This document shows positions 45,982 to 55,033 of a stretch of 64,000 bases of DNA, piece by piece. The DNA lies in assembly GCF_014230315.1 (NCBI RefSeq), contig NZ_JACLAW010000007.1, positions 62,001-126,000 of the forward strand, in the 5' to 3' direction. A program made the translations under genes and the position numbers. The stretch comes from Novosphingobium flavum. GTDB lineage: Bacteria; Pseudomonadota; Alphaproteobacteria; Sphingomonadales; Sphingomonadaceae. Under the pieces are notes generated by a model. The model was not told the DNA's origin, ran no database searches, and saw nothing but the letters and a program-made list of their open reading frames with translations. Within the stretch, counting starts at the first letter, position 1; every line of letters begins with the position of its first letter.

Positions 45982-47109
45982 CTAGAACCGGGGCGATAGT
46001 CCCCGGCCCACCGGACCCGGCTGGCGCGGCGCATTGAACACCGCGCCGGCCGCGACCCGGCTGCCCCGGATCACCAGGACGACCGTGTCGCCGCCCTCGA
46101 TCCGGACGTCCTCGCCGGGATGGATGAAGCTCTGGCCCCCGGCACTCTGGCCGCCCGCGCGGTCGATCTGGACGATGAAGAACGCACCCCCGCCGCGCCG
46201 TTCGGCGTCGGCCACGGTCTCTCCCGCCAGGGCCGAACTCGCCGGAACGTCCACCGCTTCGACTTCCAGCCCGAATTCGTGCAGGCCGCGCTTGAGGTCC
46301 CTGAGCTGGGCGCTTTCCCCGAGGAAGCGCGCCGTGGTCGGATAGATGATCATCTCGGCGATCCGCTCTGCCCCGATGTGGGTCGGCAGGACCACCTTGT
46401 CGGCCCCGGCGTGGATCAGCTTGCTCTCGGTCGTCGGCAATTCGCCGCGCGCGATGATCTCCAGCCGCGGATTGAGGTTGCGGGCCGAGAGGGTGATGAA
46501 CACGTTGGTCGCATCGTCCGGCAGAACGGTCGCCAGCACCCGCGCCCGTTCGATCCCGGCCTGCTTGAGAGAGGCCTCGTCCGTCGCATCGGCGGCAAGG
46601 GTGAGGAAGCCGAGCGCCTCGGCCTCGGCAATGCGCGCCGCGCTGCGCTCCACCACGATGAACTGGGCGCGCGCCGCCGCCAGCTCCTTGGCAAGCTGGA
46701 CGCCGATGCGGCCGAACCCGCAGATGATGGCATGGTCGCTCAGGCGTTCGATCTGGGTCTGCATGCGGTCGATCCCTAGCAGGCTGCGCAGCTGGTAATG
46801 GGCAAAGACCTGCACCAGCGCACCGGTCAGCACGATCATCCCGGTACAGCCCAGTACGATCGTGGCAATGGCAAGCGCGCGCAGGTAAGGCGTGTCGATC
46901 GGATGAACTTCGCCATAGCCGACCGAAAAGATGGTGAGCGTAACCATATAGGCCGCATCGCCCAGCGACCATCCCGCAGCCATGAAACCGGCCACCGCCG
47001 CGAGATAGACGAACGCCATATAGACCAGCGTCCGCAGCAGGTTCTGCAGCGGATTGCCGAAAGCTGCATCGGCGGCCTGCCTGATTACGCGGTTGCCCTG
47101 TTTCGCCAT
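45982..47109 (-). CDS. Two-helix K+ channel with RCK domain
   Basis: A 375-residue potassium channel subunit. Two membrane helices flank a selectivity filter SVGYGEVHP at about residue 64. The cytoplasmic part is a TrkA-N (RCK) Rossmann domain with HAIICGFGRIGVQLAKELA and VVERSAARIAEA. A TrkA-C-like domain follows. This is the KtrA-gated MthK/Kch-type design. It lies between the lipoprotein and the sucrose receptor, divergent from the latter by 211 bases. No partner gene is seen. Confidence 0.88.
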   Translation of the reverse strand: MAKQGNRVIRQAADAAFGNPLQNLLRTLVYMAFVYLAAVAGFMAAGWSLGDAAYMVTLTIFSVGYGEVHPIDTPYLRALAIATIVLGCTGMIVLTGALVQVFAHYQLRSLLGIDRMQTQIERLSDHAIICGFGRIGVQLAKELAAARAQFIVVERSAARIAEAEALGFLTLAADATDEASLKQAGIERARVLATVLPDDATNVFITLSARNLNPRLEIIARGELPTTESKLIHAGADKVVLPTHIGAERIAEMIIYPTTARFLGESAQLRDLKRGLHEFGLEVEAVDVPASSALAGETVADAERRGGGAFFIVQIDRAGGQSAGGQSFIHPGEDVRIEGGDTVVLVIRGSRVAAGAVFNAPRQPGPVGRGLSPRF

Positions 47110-47217
47110 ATGTCCCGTCCTGACGTTTCACTGGCCGGATGCCCGGTGCTTGTCCAGTGGGCGGCAGAAAGCAGGCGGCCGCGACGGGCGGTGAGAGGGG
47201 GGAAGCTTTTGCACAAT

Positions 47218-47253
47218 AACAATCGATTGCAGAAATGTGTTGCAATCGATTTA
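47218..47253. promoter_or_regulatory. Two LacI-type operators upstream of the sucrose receptor
   Basis: CAATCGATTG (47220-47229, perfect 10-base palindrome, in AACAATCGATTGCA) and CAATCGATTT (47243-47252, in TTGCAATCGATTTA) lie 23 bases apart, 68-101 bases before the receptor start. The same palindrome occurs before the symporter (51895) and the fructokinase (57112). They are the best candidates for binding by the LacI-type regulator at 55034-56065. Confidence 0.7.
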
Positions 47254-47320
47254 ATAAGGGTTATGACCCTAGCCAAGGCCGAAACAGGCCTGCACTTGGG
47301 AACAGCATCGGGAGGATGCC

Positions 47321-49765
47321 ATGAACAAAACTGCTCTGAACACGTGTGGTTCTGCCTTCGCGCTTGGCTGGATGGCCTTGGCGGCGCCAGCTTCGGCGCA
47401 AACTGTCGATCAGGTCCCGGCCACCGAAGAGGCGCCAGCCGAGGAAATCGTCGTCACCGGCGTGGCGCGCGCCGCCAACCGGCTCGACAGTTCGATTTCG
47501 GTGAGCGCGATCGGCGCCCAGGCGATTGCCGAGGCTGCGCCGCGTTCCGCCGCCGAACTGTTCCGCTCGCTGCCGGGAATTCGCTCGGAAAGCTCGGGCG
47601 GCGAGGGCAACGCCAACATCCAGATGCGCGGCATTCCGATCTCGACCGGCGGGGCCAAGTTCCTGCAGATCCAGGAAGATGGCCTGCCCGTGCTGGAATT
47701 CGGCGACATCGCCTTCGGCAATGCCGACATCTTCATGCGTATCGATGGCAATATTGCCCGGGTCGAGGCCGTGCGCGGCGGTTCGGCCTCGACCTTCGCC
47801 TCAAATTCGCCGGGAGGGATCATCAACCTGATCAGCAAGACCGGCGACCGCGCCGGCGGCGCCGTTCAGGCCTCGGTCGGCGTGGACTACGGCGAATACC
47901 GGGTCGATGGCGACTATGGCGGCGCGCTGGGCGAAAACCTGACGTTCCATGTCGGCGGGTTCTACCGGCAGGGTGAGGGGCCGCGCCGCGCCGGCTATGA
48001 CGGCAACAAGGGCGGCCAGATCCGTGGCAACATCACCCGTACGTTCTCGGGCGGGTTCTTCCGGGTCAACTTCAAGTACCTCAACGATCGCGCCATCGCC
48101 TATATGCCGAGCGCGGTACGGGTGACCGGCAGCAATGCCAGCCCGACCTGGACCGCGCTGCCGGGCCTCAGCCCGCAGAATGATGCGATCCAGTCGGTCT
48201 ATTTCACTCGCGCGGTTGGCCTCGACGGCGCGAACAACCGCGTGACCGACGATATACGCGACGGCATGCACCCGGTGGTCAAGGCGCTCGGCTTTGAGTT
48301 CGAGGACGAGTTTGCCAAGGGCTGGACGGTCAACAACAAGTTCCGTTACGCCGATATCTCCGGCCGCTTCATCGCGCCCTTCACCGCTACGGTCGACACG
48401 GTCCAGAACCTTTCGGCCGCGATCGGCGGCACCGGGGCCACGGCTGTCTATGCCAATGGGCCGAGCGCCGGGCAGGCCGTTTCGCCCAGCGCCAATGCCT
48501 TCGGCATCGTGCTGTTCAACACCAAGCTCAATGCGCTGGACAACATCACCAACGACCTGCGGCTCAGCCATGCGGCCGACCTTGGCGGCGGCAAGCTTGA
48601 CCTGTCGGTCGGCTTCTACAAGTCGCGCCAGAAGATCGACATGGACTGGACCTGGTCGTCCTACCTGCTGGAGGCGAAGGGCGATAATGCGGCGCTGATC
48701 AACGTGAAGAATGCGGCCGGGGCCTTGCAGACCGACAATGGCCTGATCGCCTACGGCGCTTCGTTCTTCGGTGATTGCTGCCGGCGCACCTACAAGCTGA
48801 CGTTCGACACCAATGCGCCTTATGCCCAGCTGTCGTGGAACAGCGGCGCGCTGACCCTCGACAGCTCGCTGCGCTACGACTTCGGCCATGCCGGGGGCTA
48901 TGTCGCCGGTGACGGCGGGGTTTCCAGCTACGACGTCGACGGCAACGGCACGATCTCGGTGCCCGAGACGAAGACTACCCTGATGCCGCTGACCGCGCGG
49001 CGGCCGGTGAATTACGACTATCACTACTGGTCCTACTCGGTCGGTGCCAACTACCGCATCGGGGCCGATCTCTCGGTCTTCGCGCGCTACAGCCGGGGCG
49101 GCCGCGCCAATGCGGATCGCTACGTGTTCGGCGGCAATACCAGCGCGGTGACCGGGGCCCTGCTGCCCGGCGCGCGGCCGGTGGACTTCGTGCGCCAGGC
49201 CGAGGCCGGGGTGAAGTACCAGACCCCCTCGCTCCAGCTCTACGCCACCGGCTTCTGGGCCAGGACCGAGGAGCAGAACTACGAGGCGACGACCCAGAAG
49301 AGCACGGCCAAGACCTACCGTGCCTATGGCCTCGAACTCGAGGGCAATTACCGCTCGGGCGGCTTCACCCTCGCGGCGAGCGGCACGCTGACTTCGGCCA
49401 GGATCCTCGCCTCCAACACGGCGGCCGAGGTGGGGCACCGCCCGCGCCGGCAGGCCGAGTTCACGTACCGGGTCAGCCCGTCCTACAGCGCCGGGATGTT
49501 CAGTCTCGGCGCCAGCCTGGTTGGTACGACTTCGAGCTACACCCAGGACGACAACCAGCTCAAGATGCCCGGCTACACTGTGGTCAACGCATTCGTCACG
49601 GTGCGCCCGGTCGAGCGGGTCTCGCTCTCGCTAAGCGCCAACAACCTGTTCGACGTGGCTGGCTATACCGAGGCGGAAGAAGGCTCGATCCCGGCGAACG
49701 GTATTGTCCGGGCCCGTTCGATCAACGGCCGCACGTTGCTTGCCTCGCTGCGCTACGACTTCTGA
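47321..49765 (+). CDS. TonB-dependent receptor of the sucrose locus
   Basis: An 814-residue receptor. The signal ends ASAQ. A TonB box EEIVVTGVA precedes the plug (RSLPGIRSESSGGEGNANIQ, NIARVEAVRGGSASTFASNS). The barrel ends RTLLASLRYDF. It is behind two LacI-type operators and at the left end of the sucrose locus, so by comparison with SuxA of Xanthomonas it probably takes up sucrose or sucrose-like glycosides through the outer membrane. Direct evidence for the ligand is lacking. A hairpin terminator follows. Confidence 0.88.
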   Translation: MNKTALNTCGSAFALGWMALAAPASAQTVDQVPATEEAPAEEIVVTGVARAANRLDSSISVSAIGAQAIAEAAPRSAAELFRSLPGIRSESSGGEGNANIQMRGIPISTGGAKFLQIQEDGLPVLEFGDIAFGNADIFMRIDGNIARVEAVRGGSASTFASNSPGGIINLISKTGDRAGGAVQASVGVDYGEYRVDGDYGGALGENLTFHVGGFYRQGEGPRRAGYDGNKGGQIRGNITRTFSGGFFRVNFKYLNDRAIAYMPSAVRVTGSNASPTWTALPGLSPQNDAIQSVYFTRAVGLDGANNRVTDDIRDGMHPVVKALGFEFEDEFAKGWTVNNKFRYADISGRFIAPFTATVDTVQNLSAAIGGTGATAVYANGPSAGQAVSPSANAFGIVLFNTKLNALDNITNDLRLSHAADLGGGKLDLSVGFYKSRQKIDMDWTWSSYLLEAKGDNAALINVKNAAGALQTDNGLIAYGASFFGDCCRRTYKLTFDTNAPYAQLSWNSGALTLDSSLRYDFGHAGGYVAGDGGVSSYDVDGNGTISVPETKTTLMPLTARRPVNYDYHYWSYSVGANYRIGADLSVFARYSRGGRANADRYVFGGNTSAVTGALLPGARPVDFVRQAEAGVKYQTPSLQLYATGFWARTEEQNYEATTQKSTAKTYRAYGLELEGNYRSGGFTLAASGTLTSARILASNTAAEVGHRPRRQAEFTYRVSPSYSAGMFSLGASLVGTTSSYTQDDNQLKMPGYTVVNAFVTVRPVERVSLSLSANNLFDVAGYTEAEEGSIPANGIVRARSINGRTLLASLRYDF

Positions 49766-49791
49766 GCGAAGCTGGCTGCAAGGCCGGACGA

Positions 49792-49821
49792 GGGGAGGGT
49801 GCCGCGGCATCCTCCCCTTTT
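49792..49821 (+). terminator. Terminator after the sucrose receptor
   Basis: GGGGAGGGTGCC and GGCATCCTCCCC form an 11-12 base stem with one G-T pair, followed by TTTT. Rho-independent. Confidence 0.75.
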
Positions 49822-49825
49822 CGCG

Positions 49826-50908
49826 TCAGGCCGGCTCGAAGGCCTTGGCCTGACGCCCGGCGAGCGCCCCGGTCAGTGCGGCGATGAACTGGTCGGTCGC
49901 CTTCTCCCAGGTGAAGCGGGCGCCGTAGACCGCCGCCGCCTTGCGGTCGAGCCGCAGGGCCTTGCGTACCGCGACCGCGATGTCCCGGTCGAGCGCGGAA
50001 AAGGTCGCCGGGAGCGGGTCGAACTGGCCGCGCCCATCGGCGCCCAGCACGTCGAGCGGACCGGCGACCGGCAGGGCCGCCACCGGCAGCCCGCAGGCGA
50101 GCGCCTCGATCACCACCAGCCCGAAGGTATCGGTCCGGCTCGGAAAGACGAAGACGTCTGCCGCGCGGTAGGCATTGGCAAGGTCATCGCCGGCAAGCGC
50201 CCCGGTGAACACCGCTTGCGGGTAGAGGGCGCGAAGGCGCTCAAGATCCGGGCCGTCGCCGACCACCACCTTGGTGCCGGGCAGGTCGGCCGAGAGAAAC
50301 GCCTCGAGGTTCTTTTCCGGCGCGACCCGGCCAACGTTGAGCATGATCGGGCGGGGCAGGTCGGCCAGGGCCGGGTGGCGATCGCCGACAGGGCGGAAGG
50401 TCCACCCGTCAATTCCGCGTCCCCAGGGCGCGACCGGACCGATGCCGCGCTGTTCAAGCTCGGCGGCAAGGCTCGGCGTGGAGACGAGCACGGCGCGGCT
50501 CGGCTGGTGGAAGCGGCGCATGAGCGGCCAGAAGCGTTCGGCGTCTATCCCGGTGCGCAGGGCGAGATAATCGGGAAAGCGGGTATGAAATGCGCTGGTG
50601 AAGCCAATCCCGCGCGCCTTGCACCAGCCTCGCGCCGCCCAGCCGATGGGGCCTTCGGTGGCAATGTGGACGATGTCGGGCGCGAAGCTGTCCAGCAGGC
50701 GGCGCGCGGCGAAACGCGGGGCCAGCGCCAGGCGGATCTGGCTGTATCCGGGCAGCGGCAGGGTAGTGAAGCGCTGCGGGGTGATCAGTTCCACTTCGTA
50801 GCCGCGCCGGTCGAGTTCGGCCACGGTCGCGGCCAGGCTGCGGACCACGCCGTTGACTTGCGGGAACCAGGCGTCGGTGGCGATGGCGATGCGCAGCGGG
50901 GCGCTCAT
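49826..50908 (-). CDS. GT4-family glycosyltransferase
   Basis: A 360-residue GT-B glycosyltransferase of family 4. The early DAWFPQVNGVVRSL, and the donor-site pair GRVAPEKNLEAFLSA and VFPSRTDTFGLVVIEALACGLPV with its conserved Glu, resemble mannosyl- or glucosyltransferases acting on lipid carriers. It overlaps the upstream phosphoesterase by four bases (ATGA). The two genes are on the minus strand inside the sucrose locus. A combined role in a glycolipid is suggested by known LpxH relatives, but not proved. Confidence 0.85.
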   Translation of the reverse strand: MSAPLRIAIATDAWFPQVNGVVRSLAATVAELDRRGYEVELITPQRFTTLPLPGYSQIRLALAPRFAARRLLDSFAPDIVHIATEGPIGWAARGWCKARGIGFTSAFHTRFPDYLALRTGIDAERFWPLMRRFHQPSRAVLVSTPSLAAELEQRGIGPVAPWGRGIDGWTFRPVGDRHPALADLPRPIMLNVGRVAPEKNLEAFLSADLPGTKVVVGDGPDLERLRALYPQAVFTGALAGDDLANAYRAADVFVFPSRTDTFGLVVIEALACGLPVAALPVAGPLDVLGADGRGQFDPLPATFSALDRDIAVAVRKALRLDRKAAAVYGARFTWEKATDQFIAALTGALAGRQAKAFEPA

Positions 50909-51786
50909 GCGACCAACTCCCCTTCGCGCACGGGATTTGCGGCAGCGCGCCGGTTTTCCTCGGCCCAGTCGAGGATGTGCATCCGGCCGTCGGCTTCCTC
51001 GACCAGCGCGGTGCAGCTCTCCACCCAGTCGCCATCGTTGTAATAGGTCACCGCGCCGATCCGGCGGATCTCGGCGCAGTGGATGTGGCCGCAGACGATG
51101 CCGTCGGCCCCGCGCGAAAGCGCTTCCTGCGCGACGGCTTCCTCGAAGTTGGAAACGTACTGGACCGCGTTCTTGACGCGCTTCTTGAGATAGCTCGACA
51201 GCGACCAGTAGGGCAGGCGGAACATCCGGCGCACCCGGTTGACCACGACGTTCAGGCGCAGCAGCAGGCCGTAGGCCTTGTCGCCCAGGAAGGCGAGCCA
51301 GCGGGCATAGAGCACGACCCCATCATAGGCATCGCCGTGCTGGACCAGCAGGCGGCGCCCGTCGGCCGTTTCGTGGATCGCTTCCAGCACCAGTTCCACC
51401 CCGCCGAAGGTGAGCCCGGCATAGTCGCGCAGCACCTCGTCGTGATTGCCGGCGACGAAGACCACGCGGGTGCCGCGGTGCGCCATCTTGAGGATCCGGC
51501 GGATCACCTCGTTGTGGGCATCGGGCCAGTACCAGCCCTTGCGCAGCCGCCAGCCGTCGACGATGTCGCCGACGAGGTAGAGCGTCTCGCACTCGATCGC
51601 GCGGAGGAAATCGACCAGCAGCGCCGCATTGCAGCCGCGCGTGCCGAGGTGGATGTCGGAAATCCACACGGTGCGGACCTTGCGCTTGGGGCGGAAGCCG
51701 CGCGGATCTGGCAGGTCGAGCCAATCGGGGATCGAGGGGCGCCCGGTGGCTGCGGGCGGATCGAGCAGGGTGGCGGTATCGAACAT
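50905..51786 (-). CDS. LpxH-like metallophosphoesterase (UDP-2,3-diacylglucosamine diphosphatase family)
   Basis: A 293-residue calcineurin-like phosphoesterase. The metal motifs are all there: DIHLG, GDIVDGW, GNHDEVL, VQHGDAYDG and GHIHCAE. This arrangement is that of the UDP-2,3-diacylglucosamine diphosphatase (LpxH) family. Many alphaproteobacteria use the unrelated LpxI for lipid A, so this member may serve another lipid. ATG 51786 was chosen because the extended frame upstream lacks similarity. It is divergent from the sucrose symporter with two palindromes between. Confidence 0.83.
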   Translation of the reverse strand: MFDTATLLDPPAATGRPSIPDWLDLPDPRGFRPKRKVRTVWISDIHLGTRGCNAALLVDFLRAIECETLYLVGDIVDGWRLRKGWYWPDAHNEVIRRILKMAHRGTRVVFVAGNHDEVLRDYAGLTFGGVELVLEAIHETADGRRLLVQHGDAYDGVVLYARWLAFLGDKAYGLLLRLNVVVNRVRRMFRLPYWSLSSYLKKRVKNAVQYVSNFEEAVAQEALSRGADGIVCGHIHCAEIRRIGAVTYYNDGDWVESCTALVEEADGRMHILDWAEENRRAAANPVREGELVA

Positions 51787-51892
51787 CGCAGGGAAACCCT
51801 TCGCGGGGATGATGGCAAAGGGGTGCCATGCGCAGGTTTCGAGGTGGTGACGGCTTGGCGACAGTTTGGTTACATCCGCGCAGATCTGAGCA

Positions 51893-51922
51893 TGCAATCG
51901 ATTGTTGCAATCGTTTTGCAAA
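51893..51922. promoter_or_regulatory. LacI-type operators before the sucrose symporter
   Basis: CAATCGATTG (51895-51904) is a perfect 10-base palindrome. A second, weaker copy CAATCGTTTT (51908-51917, in TTGCAATCGTTTTGCAA) is 13 bases further on. They lie about 73-100 bases before the symporter start and also face the LpxH-like gene. Confidence 0.7.
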
Positions 51923-51994
51923 TATGCCATTGCCACTTTCGGAATGCCGGTAGAGCATCCGCCCCCAAGCCTGCTCTGTGGGAGAGCGATTGCG

Positions 51995-53380
51995 ATGGAA
52001 GTGCCAGTATCCGTGCCGCGACCGCACCTGTCGCTCTCCCGCATTCTCGAGATGAACCTGGGGTTCCTGGGTCTCCAGTTCAGTTTCGGCCTGCAGCAGG
52101 GGAACATGGGGCCGATCTATTCCTACCTCGGCGCAAGCGAGGGTGCCCTCCCGCTGCTGCAACTGGCCGGGCCGATGACCGGGTTGCTGGTCCAGCCGCT
52201 GATCGGCGCCCTGTCCGACCGGACGGGCAGCAAGTGGGGGCGGCGTACGCCCTATTTCCTTGCCGGAGCTCTGCTCTGTGCGCTGGGCCTGCTGTTCATG
52301 CCGCTCGCATCGTCGCTGCTGATGGCGGCCTCGCTGCTGTGGCTGCTCGATGCCGGCAACAACATCACGATGGAGCCATACCGGGCCTACGTCGCCGACC
52401 GGCTCGATCCGGGCCAGCGTCAGTTCGGTTTCCTGACGCAGAGCGCCTTCACCGGCCTTGCCCAGATGCTGGCCTATCTCACGCCGTCGCTGCTGGTAAT
52501 GGCCGGGATGGACCGCGACTGGGTCGATCCCCACGGCATTCCCTATACGGTGCGGGTGGTGTTCTGGGCCGGGGCGGCGCTCTCGCTCGGCACGATCGTC
52601 TGGTCCGTGCTGCGGGTGCCCGAACTGCCACTGGGCGATGCGGACCGCGCGCGGATCGCTGCCGCGCCCAAGGGCTTCGGTGCGGCCCTGACCGAGATCG
52701 GCGCCGCGATCCGCGAGATGCCCATCGCCATGCGCAAACTCGGCCTGATGAGCCTGTTCCAGTGGTTCGCCTTCTGGGGTTACTGGACCTATGTAACTTA
52801 CGTCGTCGCGCGCAATGTCTACGGCACGGCCGATCCGGCGAGTGGCGGTTTTCACGAGGCCGTTTTGACCAATGGCCAGATGGCGGCCTTCTACAATCTC
52901 GTCGCTTTCGTGGCCGCTTTCGCCATGGTTCCGCTGGTCCGCCGGATCGGGCCGGGGCCGGTTCATGCGCTGTGCCTGATGGCGGGCGGGGCGGGCATGC
53001 TCGCCCTGCCGCTGGTCACTGCCAAGGCCGCCCTGTTCGTGCCGATGCTGGGCATCGGCCTGGCCTGGGGCAGCACCATGGGCAACCCCTATGCGATCCT
53101 CTCGAATTCGATCCCGCCCGAGCGGACCGGGGTCTACATGGGGATCTTCAACATGATGATCGTCCTGCCCATGCTCGGGTTCTCGGTGTTGATGAGCTCG
53201 CTCGACCTCGGCTTCGTGACCTTCGGCTTCGGCATGTACGAGAAACTCCTGGCCGGCGATCCGCGCAACCTGCTCTCGCTGTGCGGGGCCTGCCTGATTG
53301 CCGCAGGCTTTGCGGTCCTGTGGGTGCGTGAAGGTCGCGCCCCGGCTGCGCTCGCAAGCCCCGGAATGCTCCATTCGTGA
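51995..53380 (+). CDS. Sucrose symporter (GPH/SUT-type MFS permease)
   Basis: A 461-residue, 12-helix permease. The loop DRTGSKWGRRTPYFL carries the RxGRRxP-type signature of plant SUT and bacterial SuxC sucrose transporters. FGLQQGNMGPIYSYLGA and MEPYRAYVADRLDPGQRQFGF are shared with that group. ATG 51995 has GGGAGAG eight bases upstream; the longer frame runs into the operator and is not plausible. It is directly followed by, and overlaps, the GH68 gene, supporting sucrose transport into the cytoplasm. Confidence 0.88.
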   Translation: MEVPVSVPRPHLSLSRILEMNLGFLGLQFSFGLQQGNMGPIYSYLGASEGALPLLQLAGPMTGLLVQPLIGALSDRTGSKWGRRTPYFLAGALLCALGLLFMPLASSLLMAASLLWLLDAGNNITMEPYRAYVADRLDPGQRQFGFLTQSAFTGLAQMLAYLTPSLLVMAGMDRDWVDPHGIPYTVRVVFWAGAALSLGTIVWSVLRVPELPLGDADRARIAAAPKGFGAALTEIGAAIREMPIAMRKLGLMSLFQWFAFWGYWTYVTYVVARNVYGTADPASGGFHEAVLTNGQMAAFYNLVAFVAAFAMVPLVRRIGPGPVHALCLMAGGAGMLALPLVTAKAALFVPMLGIGLAWGSTMGNPYAILSNSIPPERTGVYMGIFNMMIVLPMLGFSVLMSSLDLGFVTFGFGMYEKLLAGDPRNLLSLCGACLIAAGFAVLWVREGRAPAALASPGMLHS

Positions 53381-54552
53381 TTGATGGGAAGATGATGCCT
53401 GACGATACCCTTTCGCACGCCCATTCCGGCAATCCTTTGCAGGTGCGCCCGCTGGCGACCGGCGCCTGGCGGCCTGAACGGTTCGGTGCTGATGGCGGGC
53501 ATATTCCCCTGATCGGGGCGGAGGATGTTCGCCCCCTCGTGCCCGGGCTCGACCTGTGGGACTGCTGGCCGCTCACCCGCGATGATGGCAGCACAGCCGC
53601 GATCGGCGGGCGGCATTACTGGTTCTTCCTCAGCGCCCCGCAGTTTCCCGACCCGGTCCAGCGCCATGGCCAGGCCCGCATCCGCCTGCTTTCGCACGGC
53701 GCCGACGGCTGGCGCGACCATGGCAATGCCTTGCCCGACGGGCTTAACCCCGGTTCGCGCGAATGGGCCGGCTCAGCGGTTCTGCACGAGGACGGGGTGT
53801 CGCTGACCCTGTACTTCACCGCAGCCGGAAGGCGCGGGGAGCAGGCCCTCACTTTCGAGCAGCGGCTCTTTGCCGTGGATGGCCGCCTCGGACCCGGCGG
53901 GACCGGCGATTGGGGCGAGCCGGCCGAGATCGTCGCGGCCGATGGTTCGCTCTATGCCCTGGCCAACGATGCGGTCGAACGCGGCCCCGGCACCCTCAAG
54001 GCCTTTCGTGATCCGTTCTACTTCCGCGATCCTGCCACCGGCAAGGCGCACATCGTGTTCACCGCCAGCGCAGGGTGGAGCGACGATCCGCACAACGGCA
54101 TGATCGGCCTCGCCACGCTGACCAAGCAGGGCTGGATACTAGGCGACCCATTGGTCGAGGCGATCGGCGTCAACAACGAACTGGAGCGGGCCCAGGCCCA
54201 TTTCCGCGACGGGCGCTATTACCTGTTCTGGTCGACCCAGTCCCACACCTTCGCCCCCGGCGCGCCGAAGGGGCCCAACGGGCTCTACGGCATGGTCGGC
54301 GAAAGCCTGCGCGGGCCGTGGCGGCCGGTCAACGGCTCGGGGCTGGTGGCAGCCAATCCGGCGAACGAGCCGGCCCAGTCCTATTCCTGGGTGGTGACCG
54401 GGGAGGACGAGGTCTGGTCGTTCGTCGACTACTGGGGGCTGGCGGGACGCGGGATTGCCGACCATCCCGAACTGCTGCGCAGCCACTTTGGCGGCACAGC
54501 CGCGCCGGTGTTCAAGCTGGCCTTCGCCGGCGACCGGGTGGACGTCATCTGA
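53377..54552 (+). CDS. GH68 sucrose-splitting enzyme (levansucrase/invertase family), cytoplasmic
   Basis: A 391-residue glycoside hydrolase family 68 protein. The catalytic residues are visible: nucleophile D62 in LWDCWP, transition-state stabiliser D212 in FRDPFYF, and acid/base E270 in NNELERAQ. No signal peptide is present, unlike secreted levansucrases. With an upstream symporter and a downstream fructokinase, sucrose hydrolysis inside the cell is likelier than polymer synthesis. GTG 53377 overlaps the symporter stop; ATG 53392 or 53395 are alternatives with poorer ribosome sites. Confidence 0.9.
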   Translation: MIDGKMMPDDTLSHAHSGNPLQVRPLATGAWRPERFGADGGHIPLIGAEDVRPLVPGLDLWDCWPLTRDDGSTAAIGGRHYWFFLSAPQFPDPVQRHGQARIRLLSHGADGWRDHGNALPDGLNPGSREWAGSAVLHEDGVSLTLYFTAAGRRGEQALTFEQRLFAVDGRLGPGGTGDWGEPAEIVAADGSLYALANDAVERGPGTLKAFRDPFYFRDPATGKAHIVFTASAGWSDDPHNGMIGLATLTKQGWILGDPLVEAIGVNNELERAQAHFRDGRYYLFWSTQSHTFAPGAPKGPNGLYGMVGESLRGPWRPVNGSGLVAANPANEPAQSYSWVVTGEDEVWSFVDYWGLAGRGIADHPELLRSHFGGTAAPVFKLAFAGDRVDVI

Positions 54553-54975
54553 TCACCGGGCGGCGGGAGCGTCGCCGATGATCCGCGCTTCCCGCCAATA
54601 GCCGAACTCACCTTCGCCGGGCCAGGCTCGCCCGTCGGGAAAACGCAGTTCGATCCCGGCAAGTTCGCTCTCGTCGGCCAGCCACATGTTCACACCCATC
54701 AGGGTATTGCCATATTTCGCCACGGCGCTCTCGGTCAGGCTGAAATGAGTGGTCGAGCCGCAGACCGGGCAGAAATGAAAGTTCGTCCCCGGCTCCGCCT
54801 TGTCGCTGCGGTGATAGGCGGTCGTGGCACCCGTGATGTGCACTTCGGAAGGATGGAAATAACCCCACCGCGCGCCCGACTTGCCGCAGATGGAGCAATT
54901 GCAGGCGTTGATATAGTCGGGCCGCTTGCCAAGCGTGATGCGGACCGCGCCGCAGTGGCAGGAAAATGTCTTCAT
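54553..54975 (-). CDS. GFA/CENP-V-domain zinc protein
   Basis: A 140-residue protein of the glutathione-dependent formaldehyde-activating (GFA) fold. Zinc-binding Cys motifs are FSCHCGAVRI, CNCSICGKSGA and FHFCPVCGSTTHF. Members are often annotated as S-(hydroxymethyl)glutathione synthases, though activity is unproven for most. It converges with the GH68 gene, touching it without overlap. It follows the LacI gene by 58 bases and may be co-transcribed. A link to sucrose is not apparent. Confidence 0.88.
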   Translation of the reverse strand: MKTFSCHCGAVRITLGKRPDYINACNCSICGKSGARWGYFHPSEVHITGATTAYHRSDKAEPGTNFHFCPVCGSTTHFSLTESAVAKYGNTLMGVNMWLADESELAGIELRFPDGRAWPGEGEFGYWREARIIGDAPAAR

Positions 54976-55033
54976 GCCCGCGTCATACAGCCCCGGGCGG
55001 GGGCGAGGCAATTGGTCCGGCCCGGTACCCGGC

